A stretch of 26,291 nt of DNA from Azolla pinnata (GCA_037176905.1 JBBBWG010006591.1:1-26291); one strand, 5' to 3'; shown: positions 8,535 to 20,836, counted from the stretch's first letter. Made by a program: numbers and translations. Notes: generated from the sequence alone by a model not told the origin.

Positions 8535-10200
8535 AGGTAATGAATCTTGTGCCTTTTCAGAAAATCTCCTAGCTCAGAAAAGGTTTGAATTTGAGGACTG
8601 TAATAATAGGTAAAGCTGGTAATCTGAGCCATCTATCTTTCTAATTCATCAGAGAAAGTATTTCAGTGTGTAGTACGCTAATACTTATTTGAGGTTTGTA
8701 TTCAGTACTACGGATGTGGAACATGATCAAGGAGCAATGTGGAATGTGTCCAATCTCATCTCAGCCATCGGAAATTTCCTTTTAAGATGCACGGTAACTC
8801 GCAGAAGTAAGTTGAGCTTATATGGTTGATTATTTACAAGATTTCAAGTTTAAAGCTGGACAGGTTATGCCATAACTTCAAAGGCTAATCAACCATGTTC
8901 CCGAATCTTTTAGTTAGAAAGTGGAACTGAAGTTTTGGAATTTGAATTACAAAATCATGCATCTCACAGGGAGATGCAGGATAGATGGATGGCATAACAT
9001 AGTGACATACCATGTGTCCACTGTTTATGCATCTCTGAAAACACATCCATACCTATCATGGGTCACAATTGCAGAGTAGAGGTAGTGTCTTGTTTCTTCT
9101 TTAGGGCATCAACCATTGTGATTTTAATGGTAGGTGGTTTTTTGGTGGGCCATTCATTGTGAAGGCTTCACCGAAACTCCGAAACTCCGAAACTTAGCTT
9201 CACCGAAACTCCGTGTGAAGGCTTCAGTTTGTTCTTCACGAACTTAAAATTTTGCCAAAGCATTTGCATGCCATGCATGGTACTTTGTGTCTTTAAGTAA
9301 TGAACACTATTTTGGAGCATGGTTGTATCGAATGAGATAGGAGCTCTACTCGGTCATGGCCAGTAATTACGTTTCTCTGGTTTTGGCTTAGACATTAGCT
9401 AGTCACTATATGAGATGATGATGATGATTGATATTCTTTTCATGTGCTCTTGGTCGTGTTGATTCAGTCTGTATTGTTTTGTGCAAGTGGCTCTTGTTTG
9501 ATTTTTGCTAGTTAAAACTTTTTGCATTATGAAAACTCAAACTAAGATGGATCACAGAGGTTTCGGATTGTGAAAAGTATCAAAAGAGATTGCACAAACG
9601 AGTCCCAAAAATCGGCCGTGAATAACTATGATAAGATCTAGACAAGAGTCTTATTTGAGAGAATCTCAAATGTCCAAGGGTAAATATTCTTGACCCGATC
9701 AACAAATCCCAAATCTAATAACAATACGACAGCAACAGGCTTAATGATGATACCGGGACTTTATGTTTTTTAGCGTGTGTCGTAAGTGGCTCATGAGTGT
9801 GACTTGGGAACCAATTGTAAGAACACAATCGACGAGTTTGTAAGTATCATCCGGTTGGCTCAAAACTTTGAAATCATTGGAACAGGGGCATGTTTTTACC
9901 AGATAGTTCAGATCAAACCGACCACCGATGGTTGTTTTCCTCCTAGTTTTGGGCTGTCTGAGGACAATTGGTGATTCTCATGTTGTCCCCCCGATCGCCA
10001 CAACACAGACATCAGTGAGTTTCTAGAGATATGTGTTGCTTAATTGTAATCAGAAGCCTGTGACAATGCCGCCACACCATTTTCCGTTTGCATACTATCA
10101 ACAAGTAAGGAAACGATGCCAGTTTGGCAGTATGTTGCAGAATCACGGGCAGAATCACGGGAGGGTGTTGTAGGATCAAAATGTGTGAAAGGGTTGGATC
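8535..10200. other. Intergenic region, no gene recognised
   Basis: No exon could be supported on either strand. Short direct repeats of CGAAACTCCGAAACT-type sequence occur near 9170-9215 with a duplicated GTGAAGGCTTCA. A 62-codon open frame at 9786-9974 has normal composition but no family I recognise and no splice context. Confidence 0.5.
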
Positions 10201-10203
10201 TCA

Positions 10204-10755
10204 TTTGACATACACATACATACATACACATGCATGCATTGAAACTTGCATTGAAACTTACATACATGCATGCACACACACATACGTATACACATGCACG
10301 CACATACATACATACATACATGCACACATGCATGCATGCATATACATATAGATGCATACACATGCATGCATACAAGCACACATACATACGTACATACATA
10401 CATACACATGCTTGCATACAAACACGCACACATACATACGCATGCATGCATACATACATGCATAAACGCACACATACATACATACACATGCTTGCATACA
10501 AACACGCACACATACATACGCATGCATGCATACATACATGCATAAACGCACACATACATACATACACATGCTTGCATACAAACACAAGCACACAAACATA
10601 CGCATGCATGCATGCATACACACGCATACATACACACATAAACACACATGCATGCATACATACACATGCTTGCATTCAAACGCAAGCACACATACATACG
10701 CATGGATGCATGCATGCATACACAAACACACGCATACGTAGACATGCATGCATCC
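10204..10755. repeat. (ACAT/GCAT)n array with an 80-bp higher-order unit
   Basis: The array is made of CATA, CATG and CACA tetranucleotides. CTTGCATACA recurs at 10411, 10491 and 10571, and the two 80-bp copies starting at 10411 and 10491 appear identical. Alternating purine-pyrimidine sequence dominates. The Cys/Met/Val and His/Thr frames crossing it on either strand are artefacts. It ends 280 bp upstream of the TWD1-like start codon. Confidence 0.95.
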
Positions 10756-10797
10756 ATATGAAGTGGGCTAGGTTTGTAAATTGCCCAAAAAGAGCAT

Positions 10798-10925
10798 CTG
10801 AAGTGGGCGATTTGTGCAGCGACTGAAATCATGGGATGCGAGAAGAAGAAGCAAGAAGTAGGTGTGGAGCATTGAAGTAGTGGGCGATTTGTCCTGAGAC
10901 TGAAATCGTCAGATCAGAGAAGATC
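10798..10925. repeat. ~79-bp imperfect tandem duplication upstream of the TWD1-like gene
   Basis: AGTGGGCGATTTGT followed by a GACTGAAATC element occurs near 10802 and again near 10881, each ending in a GAGAAGA-type segment. The duplicate lies in the probable promoter or leader of the gene. Confidence 0.75.
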
Positions 10926-10956
10926 AAACGAGGAAGGGAGAAGAAGGTGTACACCA

Positions 10957-11010
10957 AGCAGCAGCAGCAGCAGGAGGAGGAGGAGGAGGAGGAGGAGGAG
11001 GAGGAGGAGT
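10957..11010 (+). repeat. CAG then GGA triplet repeat in the probable 5' leader
   Basis: About five CAG triplets run directly into about twelve GGA triplets, ending roughly 20 bases before the ATG at 11032. If transcribed it is purine-rich and could affect translation or splicing. Confidence 0.9.
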
Positions 11011-11031
11011 AGGAGGAGACTAAAAGAAACC

Positions 11032-14000
11032 ATGGCGTCTGAAATTCAACAATGCGACTCGGATTCCTCAGATGGTAACCCACCCCCACCCCTCATTCGG
11101 TCTGTTTTTCAACCGTGAATAAGTGCCATACAAAACCACTGAGCTCAGACCTCACTGTGGATTTACTTGCTGCTGCTGCTGCCATAAATTTTGCAGTCAA
11201 GAGTGAGAAGAATGAAATCAAGGTCGAGGACGCTTCCCCTGCAGCTCATGTGGAGGAAAGGGATGAAGATGATGCCTTGCCTCAGAAGCCCGTCTCTGGA
11301 ACAGTGGTGTCTGAGCATCTTATCAAAGAGGGCTACAGCGAAAACTCTGTAAATGGTTCTACATCTTTAAGTAAATATTTCTCTCGTCTTTCTACTTTAT
11401 TATGTTTCACAGTTACAATAGACGATCAGAAATATAGAATCCTTCAATTCAAGGAATTGCCTTCGTTGGTCGAAGCAAATGGTTATTGTCAACATGGTTA
11501 TTGTCAACATGTTTAGTTTGCCTTCGTTGGTCGAAGCAAAATGGTTATTGTCGAAGCAAAGTAATTTATGGAAGCCCTAGTTTGCAGATATTGTTAGCAA
11601 AAAGGGTCAGATTTCTCTCACCATTCGAGGAATAAAATCAGGACAAAAAGATAATAATAAAATGATTATGGAAAGCATGTTTGGCTTTGAAAAACAATGG
11701 CAAGGAGGAGTAGAGATTGTGTATTCAAGTTCCCAATGGAACAACTGCACGATTTCTCTTTAAAAATGTTATAGTGGATAGTAGATGGTAGGTACATTGC
11801 TGCAAGCAAGAAACTTTGAAAGTTCAAGTTCCAGCTGCAAACGATATGCCTATCACTTCTAGATTTCGAGGAGCCAAACAATGTCCGCTATTACAGGTCT
11901 CAGACATTACCATGAAAGACATTTATATGTTTATGAACATCTTACAATTTCATCTTTGGATTATACACTGGTGACTGATGTGTTCCGGGGATAAAGGCTT
12001 CTAAACATGAGAGATTTAGATGTTCTTTATGCACTAGAAGTCCGTCCTTAGTAGCTTAAGGAACCGAACATATATACAAGATATAACCCATAGTTTATGT
12101 GTTGAGAGATTATTTCAAAATATTAGTTTTGGATCAATTGGAAATGCCTACAGTATTGACCAGCTTGATATGCAACCAAGAAAATCATCATTATCTTGGG
12201 ACATAAAATATATGGAGCACCCACAAAGATGAATTATTCCTTGATGTCATAGGATTAGTTCATAGAGATATTTTATGGACCAATAATCAGAACTCCATTA
12301 AAATCTTTAAGTTTATGTTAAGACATCGTCTAAATTTATCCACAACTTTGTTCCTATTTGGGAAAATGAGATGAGTAGGTGTCTCTTGGTTGTGAGGTCT
12401 GACAATGTTACGGAACTCATCTCGAAATTACAGTAGAAAAGGCTGCAAGTCGTATTGTTTACTGCTCATTGTCCTCAGAGAAAGCTAGACTGTGAAGAAC
12501 AAAGCAGTCATGAAGATGACAAAGATCCATGATGCTAAGACCATCATGAAGATGACAAAGATCCATGATTTTAAGACTGTCATGAAGATGACAGCGATCC
12601 ATGATCCTAAGTCCGTCAGGAAGATGACAAAGATCCATGATCCTAAGAGCGTCATGAAGATGACAAAGATCCATGATCCTAAGAAGATGACAAAGATCCA
12701 TGATCCTAAGACTGCTTCACGTGAACACAGCTGTGAAAATTCTTATACAGTTTCCAACAAAAATAAGGAAATGAATTACTGCCAATATGCTAATGCTTTT
12801 AATGTATGAAAGAAAGAAATCAATTGCAGGCACAAGATGTATGTCAAGTTCTCAAAGGCTGCTGTTCATTTATAGAAAAGAAAGAAAATGCAAAAGGAAA
12901 AGCATATTATTATTTATTCAATGCTGTTTAAATTCACAGGTGATGAAGAGAATGAAATCAAGGTCGAGGGAACTGCTTTTGCAACATCTGTGTCTGAAAG
13001 AGATGAAAGCTTACCTCCTAAGCCTACCTCTGAAACAGAGACTATTATGAAGGGGGTCAGTAAGAATCTCATCAAAGAAGGCTATGGAGAAAGACCTGCG
13101 AAGGGGTCTACATGCTTTTGTAAGTGTTTGGCGTATTCATTTCTCAGGTTATTCTACCTCAAAGAATTTTAAATTTAACTAGGCTTTAAGTAATGGTTTT
13201 GTTGCATGCATATGTTCGTCACATGTTTATCAATTATCAAGTTATTTATCAAATTACAAGATTTGATGTTCTACCTAGAGTTTTTGAATTCGTATACATA
13301 TCTATCTATCTATCTGTCTGTCTGTCTATCTATCTATTTATCTATATAGATAGATATATCAATATATATGTTATGAGTAGTACTTGACAGCCCATGGGAT
13401 CTACCTAGATATGAGATGATGTATCAACTTGGTAAATCAATCTTGTTATTCTCATACATTTTGTCTTTGATGTTTTTGTCAGTACACTATAGAGCATGGA
13501 CGGAAATGACTATGCACAAATTTGAGGACACATTCCGGGAAGGCCAGCCAATGGAGTTGATATTGGGGCAGGGTATGAATTGTGGGAGTAGCCTGTGTTA
13601 TATTTTTGGAAAATCTGAAGTAGTTGTTTTCTTACACTAGCCTTCGACATTGTTAAGGTAATATGTGTTTGTTGTAGTTAAAGAGCATCGTTTCGTGTTA
13701 GCGATTTGAAAATCCTAACTCTCTGTTTTAGATTGATTTGAGCTCAAAGCTCCAGCAAATAAGAACAGATCTCTGTATTAAGCTAGGCAGGGCAGTTTCT
13801 TGCAGGACTTAGCTCTTAGAGAACAAGGAAAAGCTATTGTGAACAATTTCCTAGCTTAAGCCCTATATACTAAACCATAAATCAAATTGATAATATCAGA
13901 ATTTCAAATTTCATAAAACTGTTGAAGTCACAAATGCTTCATCTCGTGAAAATACAAACAATCGAGGTCCAAGGATTATGGTTATCAGCACTACCTTACA

Positions 14001-15314
14001 GAAGAGATAGGAGATCTTAGATCATTTACTAAAAGATGTGTCTTTATGACAGAAAAGAAAGCACAGAAAGGGCTTGCCATAAGCGTAGAAAGTATGAAGC
14101 CTGGAGAAAGTGCACTATTCCATGTGAGTTGGGAGCTTGGTTATGGAGAAGAAGGGAATTTCTCATTCCCGAACGTACCCCCAAAAGCAGACCTCATCTA
14201 TGAAATCAATCTTATTGGATTTGATAATGGAAAAGAGGTCAGTCAGTATCTAACCAACTTGCTGGAGCAGTCATTCTATCTTAGATGACAATCATTTATC
14301 TGGTGATGCAATTGCTTGCAGGGAAAGCCTCGATCTCAAATGACCGTTGAGGAGCGCATTGATGCAGCTGATAGAAGAAGAGCAGAAGGAAATAAGCTTT
14401 TCAAAGATGAAAAGATTGAAGCCGCCCTCCAGCAATATGAAATGGTACTCATAGACAATATGTAAATGCACAAATTGTATTCTGGAAAGTATAAGCTAAA
14501 CATTCAAGGCCATGGGTCCTTAAAGCATACAAATGTATTTTGTACTTTGCAGGCATTGGCTTATATGAATGATGAGTTTATGTTCCAACTTTTTGGAAAG
14601 TATAAAGATTTGGCGGATGCAGTGAAGCATCCTTGCCATCTAAACATGGCAGCATGCATGCTAAAGTTGAACAAATACGAGGAAGCCATTGTTCAGTGTA
14701 ATGTGGTAAGCTCCCTCATGTATATCTTAGGTAGCTATTACTCCAGAAATATACATGTTAGCAGATAAAAAGGAGACTCTTTTACTTTCTCGGCATTCTG
14801 TGTACGTGATCTAGATTGCTACCAGTGCCTTTTATATTTTTGGTACCCTGAGGTAGATTGTTCAAGCTAGATGGTTCTGGTTGATCCTGCAAGCAATACT
14901 TTTTGTCTTAATTCATGCAAAGACCATGCTTCCATGAAAATAGAACTAAGCAATTGTCCTGGTTGGGAATATCAGGTGTTGCAAGAAGATGGAAACAATG
15001 TGAAAGCTCTGTTTCGACGAGGCAAAGCTCGAGTTGCTCTCGGCAGAACAGATGAAGCGAGAGAAGATTTCAAGAAGCTGAGAAAGCTTACACCTGAAGA
15101 CAAGTCAGTGGTAAAGGAGCTGAAGTTGATTGCCGAGCAAGACAAACAACTTTATGCGAAACAGAGAGAGCTGTACAAGGGATTATTTGGGCCTCCACCT
15201 GTCGAAAAACCCAAGAAGATGCACTGGTATACCATTCTATGGACCTGGATTTGGGCGTGGATTGTTGCGAGGTTGAGTTTTGTCTTTAGGTCTAGAAGCA
15301 AGAAGATCAATTAA
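11032..15314 (+). CDS. TWD1: FKBP42 / TWISTED DWARF 1-like immunophilin
   Basis: Exons: 11032-11074, then 11197-11370 (2a) and/or 12940-13119 (2b), then 13483-13572, 14053-14237, 14322-14444, 14553-14705 and 14976-15314. With 2b alone the product is 370 aa, close to the roughly 365-aa family size. It has an acidic N-terminus, an FKBP-type domain (about 50-166; STCFLHYRAWT, GNFSFPNVPP), a three-repeat TPR domain (about 180-310; NPHL-like HPCHLNMAACMLKLN and KALFRRGKA), a basic amphipathic segment (calmodulin-binding region in the family) and a Trp-rich membrane anchor at about 341-362 followed by a basic tail. Family knowledge: TWD1 is an HSP90 co-chaperone without measurable prolyl isomerase activity that brings ABCB auxin transporters to the plasma membrane. 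All joints are GT-AG and in phase. Which of exons 2a and 2b is used is unknown. Confidence 0.93.
11197..11370 (+). other. TWD1-like exon 2a (duplicated exon)
   Basis: This 174-nt exon (phase 1 to phase 1, 58 codons) encodes KNEIKVEDASPAAHVEERDE and ends LIKEGYSENSVNGSTSL. It is flanked by TTTTGCAG and A|GTAAAT. It is clearly homologous to 2b: NEIKVE, ERDE, LPxKP, LIKEGY and GST are shared in the same order. Relative to known family members it is the more diverged copy: STSL replaces the usual STCF at the start of the FKBP fold. Confidence 0.85.
12510..12715. repeat. 36-bp minisatellite in the intron between exons 2a and 2b
   Basis: Six copies of a unit like ATGAAGATGACAAAGATCCA plus TGATCCTAAGNNNGTC; the last copy is shortened by 9 bp. 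The unit is 12 codons, so a Met/Lys-rich frame (MKMTKIHDPKSV repeated) stays open from 12492 to 12809. An AG acceptor-like site (AAAGCAG) immediately precedes the first copy, but no in-phase donor was found, so I treat it as intronic. Confidence 0.9.
12940..13119 (+). other. TWD1-like exon 2b (duplicated exon, canonical copy)
   Basis: This 180-nt exon (phase 1 to phase 1, 60 codons) encodes NEIKVEGTAFATSVSERDES and ends KNLIKEGYGERPAKGSTCF. It is flanked by TTCACAG and T|GTAAGT, a stronger donor than that of 2a. Joined to the next exon it gives STCFLHYRAWT, matching the family signature, so this is the copy most likely used in the standard transcript. Confidence 0.9.
13294..13362. repeat. (TATC)n/(TGTC)n microsatellite
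   Basis: Tandem TATC and TGTC tetranucleotides followed by the complementary ATAGATAGATA, in the intron after exon 2b. The complementary ends could form a small hairpin. Confidence 0.9.
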
Positions 15315-17015
15315 TTTGTAACTGCTTTTTGCTCAAGAAGATGGCGAAGCCTGAGGTCGGGTTTACATTCCAGATGGTTTGCTCGTTCTTTTTCCCACCA
15401 TTTAGTAGGACTTTATGAAGACAATAGAGAATTAACCGGGTATGAAAATTGGGTAGAAAAGGAGATTTAGAAAGCTGTGGCAATAATCCTCGACTTGCTC
15501 ATTCATGCAAGTGTGTAGTTGATGCCCTGCCATTCTAAGTCAGAAAGCTTTCAATCGTTCCACAAGATTTGGAAGACTACTGAGCGCGGTGCATTTCATC
15601 ATAATTTTTCCTACTCTTGATTGAATGATGACCAGCATATATTATCTGCTATTCTGGACCTTGTATCTTGAAGCTCGATTAGGTATGGGTTTTTTCCGAC
15701 CTGTTTTCATCCCCTTCATCATATTGGAAATAGTGCAGGTTATGGTTATGGTCAATGACCCCTCTGAAGCTACATATGCTTGCGACGAAGAATGGTTGGA
15801 TTAAACTTGGTACTTACTAGTTCTTTCCTAAATACTGAAATCATTCACACTCCCAAAGTGTCTTTCGGTTTTGTCATGCTTTCAGGCAAGCAAGTGCATC
15901 AAGCCAAATCACTTGAACGTGCTTTGTATAAGTTTTATTGCTAATTATTCAACTTTAAAGCATTCATTTGGGTCCTTTTTTTTTAATGAGCATTCAACTT
16001 CACGACAGCAGTGTAAGGTTATATCATATGGTTGGTGGGAGTTAGAAAAGAGGAGAACGACTGTCTTGGATACGTTTGATTGTGAAGCACATGCAAGTTT
16101 TTTAAGCAGGTAATCAAGTCATGCAGATCAAACACCAGTGGGTATTGCCTCATTGCCCAATAGTTTTAGCTCCCATGCATCTCAGTTGTCGAATTCTATA
16201 CAAGTAGCAAGGATATGAATGACATTAAAGATGAGCTATTTCAAGAGTTTAGTCGAGAATGAATGGGCATAGATGACCACCAGCTATTTGTTGTTGCATT
16301 CCTCCACACAGAGCCAATGATTTGTTTATAATCTTCACACCACTGATGATGAATGAGCCAATGATTTTGCTTACAATCTTCCACATTACTGATGATGAAT
16401 AAGCAGCCATCAGACACTAATGCAACAATTAACCTTCACATCACTGATGATGAATAAGCATCCCCAAAGACCAGATTGAAGATGTCAGAGAGCAGCAAAC
16501 AAGTTGAAGCCAATTGATTACCTTACAAATCGCCTTCATTGAAAAAGAGCCAAGCAAGGAAAGCTATACATCATGTACATATAAAAGCAAATCGAGGAGT
16601 CCAAGATGGCTTATGAGCCCTCCACACCTAATAAGCATTCAACATTCTTTACTCCAAGATCTTCAATAATGGAAATCTCTGAATGCCGATGTTCTCTTGG
16701 GCGTTCAGCTTTCCTAAAGGTGAGAAATTCACCACTATGATCGTGCACATCGAGATCTCCTTAGTATAAAAACTTGTTTCACATTATGCTCTCTTGTCAG
16801 AGAGCTCCCCAAAATAAGAGCATCAAAATTGGATTGCCTTTAACTACGGATAATCTAATGAGCATCGAGGGCCTCTAGTGCACGAACTTCAAAATTGGAA
16901 ATCCATTCTCATTGCCAAGATCCCATCGTGTAAGAATTTTTAATACCCTCCTATGATTGTTGAACTCCAAAATTTGGGGACCTCAACCCCAAGGTAGAGT
17001 TTACATGTCTTACCC
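15315..17015. other. Convergent intergenic region between TWD1-like and dNK genes
   Basis: The left part should contain the TWD1-like 3' UTR, the right part that of the kinase gene. A motif CACTGATGATGAAT occurs three times (near 16341, 16387 and 16442) with related flanks (AATCTTCACA), a decayed tandem repeat of about 46-55 bp. An 80-codon open frame at 15871-16113 ends at a donor-like AGCAG|GTAATC, but I do not recognise it and do not call it a gene. Confidence 0.5.
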
Positions 17016-20000
17016 TTAAACCTGTGTCAAGAATGGAGATGAATGCTGTGAGAATGTTATCGGGCTTGTTTGATGCAACTTTGAGTCTCTATTGCTGCGC
17101 AGATACTCATAGAACTCAGCAACTTGCTGAGCATACCTGTAATTGCCAATTCCACATCCAATCAATATTTAGCAATCGTTTGCAACTTCAAAAAGCCTAT
17201 GCCTTCCTTTAGTAATTCCCCAAAATTTCTTGTGCAACCATTTTGAGCAAAATCATATGGTCATCTCATCCCCTTGTTTTTTTTTCTCCTCACCAGGGTA
17301 TATATGGGAACAAGCAATCGTTAGGCAAAACTAATGGCAAACTAGGAGGTATTTTGGAGTTTTCCTCACAGTCAATAATAATTAATACTGAGGGTTTGGG
17401 AGCCTTACTCAGCCCTTGCTTCAAGATCTCTATTAAGATCAACAGTTGCTTCGCAGTCCAATATGAGTGCAGGTACCTATTAATTTCATCCACATAATGC
17501 TCCATAATAAGACATTAAGCAGGAGAGAATTTTCGTTACAGACAGAATCATGATCAGAATTATTGACTAGTTTCTTACCTTCCTAATAGAAGAATGTAGA
17601 TGATCGCCTTCTAGATAGAACACTCTGTCTCTAATCCTTGGTGATGGCAAGATCTGATTAGATCCAGTCGGCAAACCGCTCACAGAGAGAATACCGCCAC
17701 TACTGGCAGAAGGGAAAAAGCATTGTTCATGTTTCTCATGAAGCCCTCTTAGATACTCAAGAGTGACACCTTGTTCCTCAGGTCTATTTCTCATGTGCAG
17801 CCGCCTTAGACATGTATCAGGACTAGCCCTAAGATATATAAATCCATCAGGAACAAGACCAGGTAATGCAGATATAAAAGGATCAAACCAAGACTCATAT
17901 ATACGTAGTTCCAATTCATTCATCCACTTGGCCTCATGTACAGCTCTAACAAAAACCTGTAACCAAATAAGAATGGATTAATTTAACCTCCTTAGAATAA
18001 AGACTATATGCGGGGAAATCTGCAGAACACCGATGCATTTCTATTTCATTCTAAAAACACTGCTAGATTAAAATTATTTCCTTATATACCCTGGTGAACC
18101 CTCAAAAGAGAGTTGGGTATGAAGTAATCATATTATGGCTCTTACAGGCCATAGAATAGCTCAGTATGTGGTTAGCCTAAAGCACTTGACATACAATCAA
18201 AACTCAAGAGAACTTGAGAAAATATGGAAAACATGAAGATATTTTAAGCTTTCTCTTTGTGTGAAGACCAAAAAGGTGGCCCATCAGATGCAGAGTTTTG
18301 AGGGCTGATGTACTTACAAGGCGATCACTGAAAATGCTCCTTTCCATCAGTCTCAAGAGCTTCATCCCCTTTGATGTCTCTTGCTCTTTCATGAGCCTAG
18401 AGGCAAAGACATAATTCTGGAAGGTATATGCATATCGTTCTGGTTCTTTGTAAAAAGCATCAAGAAGGTTGAAATGATCTGGCCCCACATCTTTCCATTT
18501 ATCAACAGGTTCTGGAACAATCTCCACCATATCCCTAAGCTCAATTATTTCATTGGAGATCTTCTGAAGGAAAGTAGTTTTCCCAACACTAATATTTCCT
18601 TCCACACATATGGTCAACTTCTTCTGTTGTTTCGGAGCACTGTCCTTGTTTGAGTCTAGCTGTTCTTTTATCTCTTCATCAACACAAAGTTTAACATATG
18701 AGGTAATGCTTTCTGCATGGTGTCTATGCACAATTCCAACTGAATTTCGCAAGTAGTCAACCATTTTCCTGCTTTCATCATGAAGAAACTGGAAAAGGAA
18801 GAGCACAACATTTCAAAAAATACAGCTACAGTATTACTTCAGGGTTTAAAAATACGATGGCTCTTCAAACTGAAGAAACTTAGAATACAGCACAAGTGGC
18901 TGCAAACTACCAGAGCTTTAACAGTGAAACTAAAGCTTTTCCGTTGAATATAATCAAGATATACAAATAGTACAATTGCTTTTGCATATTCATTTACAAA
19001 CATCTTGCTCTGAACAACACAGGTGCTGATTTCAAGCGCAGACATGTAAAAACAGCAATAACCTAAAACCTCAGAACATGGAAAAACACTGAAAGAGTAA
19101 CCCGGCTTTAACTACAAAAACTGCACAGGAGCAAGGATACTAGCCTTCCAGAGCAAACACGTTACAAGTGTCAACGAATAGAGCGATTAATTCGTGACCC
19201 TGAGGCATTGCAGCCTCGTTAAACCTCTGGATACTTAAACTCGTCTAAAAACATAAAACTGGAAACTGCACATAGAAATGACAATAAAAGGTAGAAAAAA
19301 CATGTAAACTCCATGAAGTTCTCGAAACATAAAATTTCAGAAACAATCACACCAAGACGCATAAAAATCTGAAAAGGCAAGTAATATAATTTCTGTCTAG
19401 AATTCTCAATATCACCTGACTTCTCAAGAATTTAATCAACATGGAAATAATACAAAGTAGTGAAAACTTGTCTTTGTGAGCTTTTTCTCAATGAAGCGTG
19501 GTGAGTTTCAAACGTAAAACAGAATGAGAAGCGATACTATGCCATTCTAAGAATTATCAAAGAAACATTTTAAATCTACGAAAGTGCATGAGTCACTATT
19601 TGAACTTTCCAATTAAAAACCAGTACTTCACAAAAATCACGGTCCAAAATCTCTGCACATTTCAATTGAAGAGCTACTGTAACACAAGATAAAAACAATG
19701 TTTGTAATGCTTGGACTTGACATAGAGAAAGGTAGAAAAATGATAGTGGTACCTTGTCCCGATAGAGCTTCTTAAGCTCTGCGACTTTCGCAATGCCTTT
19801 AGAAACAAGTTTCTCAAAGTTTCGAGGGCCTATTCCTGGTACAGTAAGAAGATCAGGCAATTCTTGAGGAACATTATTTCGAGGAAACACGCCATGTTTC
19901 CTCCTTACTCTTTCATAGGTCCGGTTGATCCGAGGAGCAGCTCTCATTGTGACATGACGATCCGAGATTATCGCATCTTTCTTACAGCATGAAGAGTTAT

Positions 20001-20836
20001 CCACAACGTGCTCTACTTCTTTCATACCAGAGCGTTTTCCTGCTGTAAATCCATGCCCTAAACCCTCGTCCTTATGATCAGACTCAAGACTAGCGATTCC
20101 TTCTTTCCTATCCTTCTCCGTTCCAGAACTCTCCGCTAGAATGTCTTTTCCTTGACTCTCTTCCTGTTTAGTGGCCTCGAAGAGCATTCCCTCTGTGCGT
20201 CCATGCCTTTCTTCTTCTGCATTACTAATTTCTTCACTGGCTTCTTTCCCTTCATTATCCATTCTTGTATCATGTGCATGTATCCTATGATAGTTTTCAT
20301 CCGCATTCGGTGGCGGCGTTTCAACTGCGCCTGAGCTTCCTTCATCACCTGTACCGGTGGACATGCTATGGCCGTCATTCTCGGCACGTAAACCAAAGAC
20401 TGCAGAAAGTCTCTGCGAAGAGGAGAAAGAAGAAGACGAAGAAAAATGAGAGACAGCGAGAGTAAGCTTTCTCCGCAAGCTCCTGACATGGTCCTTGGGC
20501 AACATCTGCGGAAATGCGGCAGAAAGCTTCAAAAACGAAGGAGAAGGAAGAGAAGTGGACGACGCCGAAGAGGAGATTGCGCAGAAAAGGAATCGCGGGT
20601 CAGAGACCCGGCCATGGAAGCGAGAGGAAGGGAAAGAAGAAGCTGATGAAGAAGAAACGCAACGGCTCGCAAGGTTGAGGACCAGGCCGTGGTCACCATT
20701 GGAAGGTAGCAAATGGCGATGAGCTTCAGCGTTATGAGGAATGGCGACCGGCACCGGCATGTCTGCGGAAGAAGAAGTCGGGGCTGGAGGGGCGCAAGAA
20801 CAAGAAGACGAAGGCAAGGAAGAAGAAGAAGAAGAA

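Noticed and set aside
10040..10832. Cys/Met/Val-rich minus-strand and His/Thr-rich plus-strand frames
   Set aside because: Translation of the ACAT/GCAT microsatellite; no gene features.
12459..12701. Minus-strand ORF repeating MDLCHLHD
   Set aside because: Antisense shadow of the intronic 36-bp minisatellite.
13483..14237. Active peptidyl-prolyl isomerase claim for the FKBP domain
   Set aside because: The domain belongs to the FKBP42 type, which is reported to lack measurable isomerase activity; nothing in the sequence argues otherwise.
17290..17505. Minus-strand 71-codon ORF starting MEHYVDEINRYL
   Set aside because: It overlaps dNK exon 4 in the wrong frame; the frame starting at 17476 gives the conserved VPALILDCE sequence and joins exon 3 in phase.
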